DNA of 64,000 nt from Carettochelys insculpta (taxonomy: Eukaryota; Chordata; Testudines; Carettochelyidae): the NCBI RefSeq assembly GCF_033958435.1, contig NC_134138.1, forward strand, positions 79,780,298 to 79,844,297. Reading direction: 5' to 3'. This document shows, in pieces, positions 54,513-64,000 of this stretch. Each line of letters begins with the position of its first letter. Position 1 is the stretch's first letter. A program made the translations under genes and the position numbers. Under the pieces are notes generated by a model. The model was not told the origin of the DNA and made no database searches. It saw only the letters and a list, made by a program, of their open reading frames with translations.

Positions 54513-57500
54513 CCAAATTCTGCTCCTAATTACACCAGTGTAAAGGCAGAATAAAATCATTGCCTTGGAGTTATTCTGTGTTTACATCAAAGTAACTGAC
54601 AAAAAAATTGGTCCCTTGGTCCCAATTTTGCAAACATTTAACCATATGCACAACTTTGTTTATGTGAAAATCCCCATTGAGACCATGAGCACAAATCCTT
54701 ATGATAGTGCTTAAAAGTTTGCAGAATCAGAGCCTTTTTAGTGTTTCTTTTTATCTTGTTTATTTGTGCGCACAAGATTTATATACATTACTTAATGTGC
54801 ATTCTTTTGCAAGTTTGCTGGTGCTCTTATGTATTTCTGTCTTTACTGATAATTTGATAGAGTGATTGCTTGCTAGAGCATAACCATGACTATGTTATAA
54901 TCTTTTCCTATTGATATGGAATGGGGAACTGCTATTTTGAGGTTTTATTTCAGTTTTCCACCATTTTTTCTTAAATCTTAATTGCCAGCCTCTCTGAAAA
55001 GATGGTACCAGGAAATAGCCCACCAAAGGAAAGCTTGGGAAGATAGAATCCTTATTTCTCTCAGACATGGCATGAGATAAAGGCAATTTAAATGACAACA
55101 CAATAAAGTCTGTATGAGAAACTACATGATAGGCTCTGGTACATGTAATTGTTGTTCAGATGGAAAACAAGGCAAATACGTATCGCACACTTGAATTCTA
55201 AGCTTGTAAGCAATCACATACTTGAATGCACCATACCTTGCAGATCATTTTAGAGCTACTGTGGAAGCTGCAAAGCAGAGGTGGAAGCTGGATCTGAAAC
55301 CATTTAACACAAGCATTACTAATCCTCTCAATTCAGGAAGAACTTTCAGATTATAGGCAAAGTTTGCCAGATATGTATATATGACTAATAGCTTGTAACC
55401 AGATCTGATCAACAGCTTGGGGACTGTGCATCTTGCTTCTGATAAAACAAGCCTGTGATATTTTGGTTTCAAAGCAGAAAGTTAAATTAATACATCTTAG
55501 TGCCTGATCTTGCAAATCATTATCACTGAATTTAGGGACAGATCCTAGCTTGCACATATCACCCCTGTGGAGTGAAGGAGCCAGAACAACCCCCTCACAT
55601 AAGAATGGCTGATTTATGTAGCCCTATATCTTCACCTTCTCCCCAGTATAGGGACAGAGACATGAGCATTGCTGGGGATACAATTGGAGATGGAAACAAG
55701 AGCAGAGTACTCTGTGTTCTAGCCATTCTGGACTATGGAGTAGCCCAGAGTCATGAAATGCTGTCATAAAGCTACAGTATCTCCTGGAGCTAGAAGTCAC
55801 ATTTGGGGTATGTAGTACATGTAGTGCTAGCTTTAATTTAGCCAACTTGCATACCAAAGCAGCAAAGCTTAAGCAGTATGGGCTTCCGTGCGGGCTAACT
55901 GCCTGAGCATTCATCCAGGCTTCTGGGTGGGCTTGTACAAATTGCACTTGAGCCTTTGCTGCCACAAATTCACTGCTCTTGGATCTGAGCTAGCCAGATT
56001 CAATTGGGTGTTCAGGGACTCCAGTGTAAAGATACCCTTCGTCTCCTCTGTTTTCCTAAGATGTGCAGCACACAATCTTGGCCATACTATTTATACTGTG
56101 AGAAGTCTGCTTGACTTCAGTCAGACTCACAACAGGAGCAAGAATGATGCTGAACCATAAGCATTTGCAGGATCAGGCCATTAGTCACCTTATTCTATCC
56201 AGTTAATACAGTTCAAATGAATATTATTCATTGCACGCTTCAGTCTGTGCTCTTTGAAGGCCAGTTGCATAGTGCTGGGGTTTTGCCATCTTCTCCTTTT
56301 CATCTTTTCAAGCAGTAAAAAGCCACTTTTGTCCTGACGTTAACTCCCAGGCCTGTTTTAATAGAATTAAACCCAATTATACAAAATGCAAATCTCACAT
56401 ACTTTCTGAACTCCAGATCAGATATGTCTCAACTCAGGCTGTCTTTGGAATGCTAAGACTTATAATATTGAGCAAGCAAAAACAGAGAAGCCAAAATAAA
56501 TCTAGTTATTCCAGAGGCACAATGTGAGGAGCCGAACTAGCACTTTCAGGATTGTGTAATTAAGGTCACAACTAGCATTACAGTAGGAATTAGCATTCAA
56601 ATTGTGACAGAATCTAAGCTGCTTGGCTTTGAAATGTTTCTTTAAACAGAAATATTTTTGTTCCAGTGTTTGTGCAAGAGGTAGAAAGCCTTCTGTCCTT
56701 GACACAGAAAGTAGATAACACCTGTCAGTAGAATTCAAACCACCTGCTCCGTCTTCCTTGGGGAATAAGGCCTGCAGCTGGCTACACACTCATCACTTTA
56801 TGGACTTTACATTCTTTGCTTTCTTGGTATTTTTTTAAGTTTAAATTCAGACAACTGCTTGGTCCTCACTAGAGAAAACGCCAAAACTTAGGCTAGAATC
56901 CAAAGGACACTGGTGGAGGGTTTCTGAAGGGTGGGGACTCAGTTTCCCTCCAATATGATATTGCAGAACACAGTTTTGCATTTTTGTGATTAGTGATCAA
57001 CGTGCAGTACTTGTTCTTAAAATAAAATCAAAAAGACTTAAGGACACAATGCACCAACATGAACATTAGAACACAACGTCTGGTCTCAAAAAGGTAAAAA
57101 ATTAAATCCAGAAACTTTGCATCAGCTGTATGCATAAGAGATTAAATGAAATGCCAAAAGTAACAGTTTCAATTGGATGTCATTACTCCACAATGAGGTT
57201 GTTCTGTGTTATTTTTGGTATAGCTCTAAATGAGCTGAACAACCGCACCAGCCTTATAAAGCATTTGCTTTAGGATTTCTTACATTTAAAAACAAGTCAC
57301 AATACAGTCTGAAGAGGGGCTTATAGAAATGATTGGGTTATAAAGTAGAATGTTTCCCTTTGCATGCACTTTTTTATGGGTAACAGAAGTATGCAAGTGA
57401 CCTCCCTAGCTCTCCCTCCCCCAGCCCCCTGCTTTGGATTTCTGTGAAGCATGAAGTGTTCTTTTAATGATCTGGAACCAGAGATTGGAGGGGTAGAGGC

Positions 57501-60500
57501 GAAGAAAATGGGAGAGAGGAAAAATAATTTCACACTTCAAATCTGATAGGGTGGGCCAGTTCAGTAAAATAGAATATGGAGGGTTTTTTTTAACTTTCCT
57601 GGGTAGAATACGTTTGTCTGGTGTTCCTTACGCGTCATTCTGAACCGGACGTCTTCTTTCTTAGCACATGCTGGAAAAAAGGATGTCTAACTGTGGAAAA
57701 AGCTGAGTCAGACAAATAAAAAGAGAAGCTCCCAGCATGAAGTTGCTCAACAAAAACGGTATAGATCATAGCAAAAATTAAAAAGAGCCCTCCATGTCTG
57801 TATTTGAATTCTTTGTTTAAATGAGTGCCACATGTCAGAGCTGCTCAAGAAGAAAGACATTCTTTTTCCTTCTGAATCTTACATACAGCACACAGTCCAG
57901 CTCTCAAGAAACATTGCAAAAACAGTGCAGCCAGCTTCAGTGTTTGGGTCTGCTCTATAGTGTTCACTCCTGACCAAACCTTCCCCTCAGGTCTACATAC
58001 AGCACTGCTGGCACTTTTCCTCTCTGTCATGCTCCCAGCCCCGCAGAGTTTTGGTTCCACAGTATTCTGCTGCCTCTGTCGTCTAGCCTCCCGGCCAGGT
58101 CAACTCTTACTCCACGTCCCCTTTGGGGGCTAATATTATATGTCAACTAAAATCAGCCACCTGGGGTGTTACAGGCCATAGTATAAACACCAGTCCTTCA
58201 AGGAAAGCCACAGCCAACATTCCGAACGCTAAGTCCTTGACTGGGCCAGGTTCCTTGTGTTAGGGCAATGAGACCCTTCCTTCTCTGTGCTGGCTTCACT
58301 CAGGACTGGCACGGAGTAGAAGAAGTCAGCCTTTAGTCTGGTCTGCTGGGCCCTGATTGGCCTCCACCTACTCTTGGCCATTCTAGGCACTGATGCTGCC
58401 TGCAGCTGATTGTAGAAGGTCTCTGTGGGTATCCTCTGGATATCTGAACTAAAGTTCTTCCCTTCTGCCGGTCTCCCTTCTTAGGGCAGGGTGTACAAAG
58501 GCAGTGTGTGGCCTGAAGCAGGGGGCAGCAAATGCTTGGTGTTTCCAGACACAGGAGCTTTAGGCCAATAAGTGTCATCTGTTACTGGCCAAGGGTGGCT
58601 TGTACAAAGTGCAAAAAAATCAGACTTATAGCCAACAAAGCTAGGATCTATCACCATTTAAGTTAATGGATATCTTTCCATTCACTTTAATGGAAGATAG
58701 ATAAGAAACTGAGGGGTGGCATTCATGAGGGAAGCCATTTAAAAATGAATACTCTTCAATGCACGAAAGGTCTCCAGCCCAATTCTGCAGCCCCAAGACT
58801 TCAGTGGAATTTTTGATTGCAGAGTGATGGAATGGTCAGGTCCCCAGGGTTCTTCCTAGACTTATAAAAGCACTTATTTAAAAGACATTAAATTCGAGTA
58901 GGGAGAAATAATTTTCTGTTGTGCATTAGTGTTGAAGGAGCACCACCATCATGTTACCTGAACACCCTTCTGTTCATGAATGAAATAGCTTCACTGTGTA
59001 GCTCTCTAAGATTGAATCCATGGTAATTGCTGTAAGAGGAAACAAAAGAAAACAGTGTTGGTTACAACAGAATGTCATGCTTCGTTCTGGTAATAAATAC
59101 CTTATCCTGTTTACCCCCACCTTTTACCTAATCTGTAAAGAATAGTCTGGTGAATGCTTGGGTCTCTGGACATGGAGATTAAAACAGCTTGTGCTTTAAA
59201 GGAGTTTAATGAAGTCCAGAACAAATTAACCAGAAGTAGCACAACAAAAAGCCTATTAATACTGTGACACTGGGGACCTCTTAAATGCTTATAGCGTTAC
59301 TGTATTCCAAGTTTCTTCTCGCACAGTATCTGGACAGGATGTGGGTGGAGAAAGGTTGTCAGGTTCTCAGTCCAGTAGTTGTTATGATTGTTTTTCATTG
59401 CAATTATCAAATAATCATTGTTCCCCATTTGATTTCCTAGAGGATTTTATTCCTTTGAGGTACATTGTTCATGGTATAAAATGACACATACTGGGTTTAG
59501 TTTAATCTCTCCCTCCAGAACCAAGTTAATCATTGTAATTGTCTTAAAAACAGACCACACAGTTAAGAAATGTTTTTGTCCCATTGCACCTAGCATTTTC
59601 TTCTTGGACTATCCGCCACCCCACCAAATAATTCCTCCCACCATGTTTTGGGGTTTTCCCATACAGTATTGCCAATACTTACACAAAGTGGGCTGAGTCA
59701 AGAGTGACCTTCCCGCTTAAGTTTCCTCCCTTGGGAGTAAGACTTGAAGAGTCACTGTAAAGGGATTGATCTAAAGTATGTTCCTAGTGCAGCAGGGGTG
59801 AGAGGTAGAGGAGGAACTCAACAATAGTCATTTTAATTTTTTATTAAAACTTAACAATATTAAAATTCAACATCATCTCTGACAAAGACACAGGCACTTT
59901 TAAATAAAAATAGCTCAATGTACCCACATCCAAATGTTAGAGTATCTAGTGAGCAGCTTTGTTTGGGTTTTCAGATAACAAAGAGTATACTTTTATAGCT
60001 TAATTACATTTAAAAAGAAGAAAAACATCCTCCACATTTCATTAATCATTCCTAATAGAAATAAATCATATTAACTAAATATATGCCAAAGAAGTCAGTT
60101 CATACTCAATTACTATCATGTTGTTCATTTACCAAGTCTCAACAAAAAGAAATACTACATCTAATCAATCTAATTTGGCCATCATTAGGTAACAATTATA
60201 CTGAAATTTAGTTACCTAAATCAATATTTGGACAACTACATTAGTGGCCTAATCTTTCAATGGGGGTGAAATCATACAGCTCCAGCTGATTTCAGGGACT
60301 TTGAATGTGTTCAAGGAAAAAAGGCCCAGATTCTTAGACACATTTATGCTCCCAGCTTCCTGTTTCAAACAGTACTACTTCAGCATGCACTAGAAACTTT
60401 CAACTCACACCAACAGAGCCCAAACAGACCAGTCAGTACATACTGGCACATGCTAAAATGTATACCCTTATGGAGTACATTAACACCCTTTGTAGACAAG

Positions 60501-60780
60501 CCCTTATGTGACAAACATGAATTTAGGAGTCTGATTTTAGGCACCAAGATTCATCTTTTGTTGCCACTTGAGACCTATATGTTAATAAAAAGAATAAGTA
60601 GTCCCTTCTGGTGGGATATCATCACAAACACTGAACTGCATGAGCCAGACAATAGTAGATGGAATTTGTTTTCTTCAGTAAAGAGATACCTTTACTATTG
60701 CTTAAATGAGTAATGACACATTGATTTCTTGCTCATCAAGAACAACTTAAAACTCCCTTCTGTCACACTTTACTTCTCTA
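54513..60780. other. Long AT-rich non-coding stretch
   Basis: Over 6 kb with no transposon I can name and no exon I can support. Open frames are short and in conflict (for example 55572-55769 against 55624-55965). It may be ancient unique DNA. Alignment to other reptiles would show whether any of it is conserved. Confidence 0.4.
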
Positions 60781-60784
60781 GGAG

Positions 60785-61100
60785 AATATAGAAACATAAG
60801 AAGAAAGATCCATCTATCCTAGGATGTTGTCTTCCGACAGTGGGCAATGCCAGGTGCCCTAGAGGGAATGAAGAAAACTGGTAATCATCGTGGTATCCAT
60901 TCCCAGCTTCCGGCAGAAAGAGGCTAGGCACACCATCGCAGCCCATCATGGCTAAAGGCCATTGATTGGCCTATCCTCCATGAATTTTGTTTATTTTTGA
61001 ACCCTATTATAGTTTTGGCCTTTATAACGTCCTTTAGCAAAGAGTTCCATATGTTTATTCTACACTGTGTGCAGAGGAGGATCTTCTGAGACCTTGTGAA
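60785..61100. mobile_element. CR1-like LINE 3' region
   Basis: GAAACATAAGAAGAAAGATC, CATCTATCCTAGGATGTTGT, CTTCCGACAGTGGGCAATGC, CAGGTGCCCTAGAGGGAATG, GGCCTATCCTCCATGAATTT and AAGAGTTCCATATGTTTATT follow a common reptile LINE 3' tract in order. By layout it is the reverse complement of a CR1-type end; the exact subfamily is from recall. Confidence 0.6.
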
Positions 61101-62370
61101 GCTTTAAGAACCATTCCACCTTTTGGCAACTTTTGTCAAATAGAAGAGGGTTGTACCAAACTCCCTACACACCCTATCACTGGTGCTCTTTGACTAAGTC
61201 ACATGAATCACTAACAGTCCATGATGGTCACCAACACCTTCTCCAGTCAGAGCTGAATGTATACCCTGCACAGTTCTCCATTGCCTGCTTGCCTGGAATC
61301 AAGGTCAATGAGATCCCAAATTCTGATCGCCTGCCTGGCATCATAATATGCCACTTCCAGCACACATCTGTAGCCTGGCTATGAAAACCTATATTTCCCT
61401 TAGTTACTAATAATGTTCATCCTATTTCTAGGATCCTTGATGTCTTTATAGGCAAATGTTTATCCAAATATATCATCTATCAAGCAATATGTTCCTAGAA
61501 ATTGTTCTTCATATGACATTAAGAGCCCTATTCTGCCATATTTACTTACTTCTACCCAGTAGTACTTTACTTCACAAGTAATATCTGGGAAAAGAAATAA
61601 CTTATTTGCAGAATCCAGGTAAAGAATTAAGGGTGAAATTTTCAAAAGGACCCGCTATCGACCCAACTCTGCTCCCATTTAAGACAATGGCAAGTGAGCT
61701 CTGTGGGAGGCCAATAAGAGCAATGCGGAGCAGTTGCAGCCTCCTGTTGAATCAAGCAGACATTTCCAGTGGCTGTCACTGGATCTCTCTATTTCAGCCA
61801 AGCTCTGATGTCTCTTCCTGTGACTGATATTGACAACCATCCAATAATGTCTTGTCATTCAGCTTGACAGGTGAAATTCATCCTTGGTTCTGCACAGGGC
61901 TCTGTGCACTGCTTAAGTCCTGTGGATGCCTGATGTTAAGGAAGACTGTCTGCACTGAGATAAATTTTGCACCTATAGGAAATCAAAGGAAGTATAAACA
62001 GAAAGTCTGGGGTTTCCCAGAAATTATGGAAAGTTTTGACTTCACCTATGTCTTTTACCCAAAAAGGGCTCCTCAAAGGAAAATCCTGTCCTTGCCTAAC
62101 ACTTTCCAAAGTGGAACAAAACTTTTAAATGCTCTAAAAGGTTTTAGTACTAAAATGCCTTGGTATTCTGCAAGGCTTTAAATTATAGGTTCCAGCTTCT
62201 TCCATCCCTAGACACAAGCCAAATATAATAGTGAAGGGAACATAATGCCAGTTTAGCAGGTTTGGAAATAATGTGGTGTTTCTTAATACAGACCACTTTC
62301 CCATATTTTCTTCTGTCCCTCTCTGGAATGATGATGTGGCAATGTCTGGCTGGCAAGGTGCAGTCAGTGA
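61101..62370. other. Non-coding DNA before the Penelope-like frame
   Basis: No recognised gene. The last 100-150 bases may already belong to the 5' part of the Penelope-like element, but the first stop-free codon of its frame is at 62371, directly after a TGA at 62368-62370. Confidence 0.4.
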
Positions 62371-64000
62371 CAATCTATCAATCTCACGAGGAAGCTTGCA
62401 CAAATTCAGACAGACATCATCTTTCTCTCCAAATGCAAACGAATGGACATCATACCGAATGGACTGAAGGTGAAAAATCCTTTGCAATCTACATACTGCA
62501 CAGACTACAGTGAGAGATTATGCCACACACTCTCAAAGAAACTGAGGAACCACCTGATCAGCGTCCTGTACAACAAACAGGAGAACATCAAAAAAGAGCT
62601 CTCCAATCTGGAGTCTTTCATCAATAACCAACCTTCAACACAAACTTCCTCGCCGCTGAACTTTACTAAAATAAGACAAGAGATTTACACTAGACACTTC
62701 ACTACTATACAGAAGAAAAAGGACTGCAAACTTTCTAAACTCCTGCCTGCCACACAGAGCCACAGCAGTGGTACCACTAACTCAGCCAGCAATATCATCA
62801 ATCTGTCCAGCTACACACTCAGCTCAGCAGAAGAGTCTGCCCTTTCTCGGGGACTCTCTTTTTGCCCCACCACACGCACAAACATGATACAGTTCTGCGG
62901 TGATCTGGAAGCCTACTTTCGCCGTCTCAGACTCAAAGAATACTTTCAACACAACACTGACCAACACACCATTACACAGACAACCTCCCAGCAGCACAAG
63001 AAGAGTAACTCCACGTGGACTCCTCCCGAGGGCAGAAACAACAGTCTGGACCTATACATAGAATGCTTCCGCCGACGCGCACAGACAGAAATTGTGGAGA
63101 AACAACATCGTTTGCCTCACAACCTCAGTCGTGCGGAACGCAATGCCATCCACAGCCTCAGAAGCAACCCTGACATTATAATCAAAGAGGCAGATAAAGG
63201 AGGAGCTACTGTCATCATGGACAGGTCTGACTACCAGAAGGAGGCTTCCAGACAACTCTGCAATACCAGATTTTACAGGCTACTTTCCTCAGACCCCACC
63301 GAGGAATACACTAAAAAACTACACCATCTGCTCAGGACACTCCCTACACAAGCACAAGAACAGATCTACACCAACACACCTCTAGAGCCCCGTCCAGGGT
63401 TATTCTACTTACTACCCAAAATCCACAAACCTGGAAATCCTGGACGCCCCATCATCTCCGGTATTGGCACTCTCACTGAAGGACTGTCTGGTTATGTGGA
63501 CTCTCTCCTCAGACCCTATGTCACCAACACCCCCAGCTACCTCCGCGACACCACTGACTTCCTGAGAAGACTGCAATACGTTGGTGACTTACCAGAAAAC
63601 ACTATCCTAGCAACCATGGATGTAGAGGCTCTGTATACCAACATCCCACACAAAGATGGAATAAATGCTGTCTGGAACAGTATCCCTGATGATGCTACAG
63701 CACATCTGGCGGCTGAGCTCTGCAACTTTATACTCACACACAACTATTTCAGATTCGGTGACAATATATACCTTCAAATCAGCGGCACAGCTATGTGTAC
63801 CCGCATGGCCCCTCAATATGCCAATATTTTCATGGCTGACCTAGAACAACGCTTCCTCAACTCTCGTCCACTAACACCCCGGCTCTATTTACGCTACATT
63901 GACGACATCTTCATCATCTGGACCCATGGGAAGGAGACTCTGGAGGAATTCCACCGGGACTTCAACAACTTCCACCCCAACATCAAGCTCAGCCTGGACC
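62371..64000 (+). CDS. Penelope-like retroelement reverse transcriptase, runs off the window
   Basis: An uninterrupted frame of 543 codons to the window end; the first internal Met is at 62443 (MDIIPNG). Counting from that Met, landmarks are KEADKGGATVIMD (about residue 262), LLPKIHKPGNPGRPIISG (about 333), DVEALYTNIPH (catalytic Asp 393), GTAMCTRMAPQYANIFMADLE-type motif B (about 452) and YIDD (Asp 487-488). These are the ordered reverse transcriptase blocks of Penelope-like elements; the KEADKGG and PKIHKP boxes separate them from LINEs and LTR elements. The GIY-YIG endonuclease expected after the thumb lies beyond 64000. No frameshift or stop is seen, unlike every other element here. The true N-terminus may be missing through 5' truncation, which is common in this class. 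Confidence 0.9.

Overview
This window looks like non-coding, repeat-rich DNA from a vertebrate, most likely a non-avian reptile and best fitting a turtle. The reasons are CR1 LINEs with the usual 3' end, an APE-type LINE family with a C-terminal zinc finger, a Penelope-like element, many hAT-type elements with 8-bp target duplications, MIR-like and tRNA-like SINE remnants, and foldback elements full of TTCGAA with TCTACAC ends. The species assignment is inference from recalled repeat families, not from a database search. I found no host exon, rRNA, functional tRNA or CRISPR array. The window reads as intergenic or deep intronic sequence of about 40% GC, with GC-rich islands that all lie inside transposons or LTR-like repeats.

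Layout. 1-6.7 kb: low-repeat DNA, a CR1/SINE composite (1.6-1.8 kb), a 1.9-kb hAT element (2178-4121) and a pogo/Tigger-like element (4430-5145). 6.7-10.9 kb: a foldback element, a CR1 3' end and an inverted Penelope-type terminal repeat. 10.98-16.9 kb: a three-level nest. A minus-strand CR1 is split by a 4.8-kb LINE insertion with a 14-bp target duplication, and that LINE is split by a 680-bp TTCGAA-rich DNA element with a 5-bp duplication. 17-28.5 kb: mostly unique DNA with a hAT nested in a hAT (20.66-21.73 kb), a foldback element (23.2-23.7 kb), an internally deleted CR1 (24.0-25.0 kb) and an unclassified GC-rich repeat with promoter-like and poly(A)-like signals on the minus strand (26.9-28.4 kb).

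28.5-37.6 kb: AT-rich, quiet DNA containing a small Tigger-like MITE (33.0-33.3 kb) and two more inverted Penelope-type repeats (35.36-35.71 kb). 37.6-39.2 kb: two members of one GGTGACC-ended family with nearly the same target duplication. 40.5-41.4 kb: a 3' fragment of a second LINE of the same general type. 42.9-50 kb: foldback, CR1 and MIR remnants plus C-rich tracts. 50.3-52.4 kb: MITEs and an LTR-like repeat with a CGG-rich minisatellite. 52.8-54.5 kb: two adjacent hAT elements, one holding a minisatellite. 54.5-62.3 kb: mostly unremarkable AT-rich DNA.

The right edge (62371-64000) carries an uninterrupted Penelope-like reverse transcriptase reading frame of at least 543 codons with its catalytic aspartates in place. 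It is the only long coding region here that looks undamaged. Every other coding piece is a broken LINE. There are no operons; the relations between elements are insertion histories, which the target duplications allow to be ordered.
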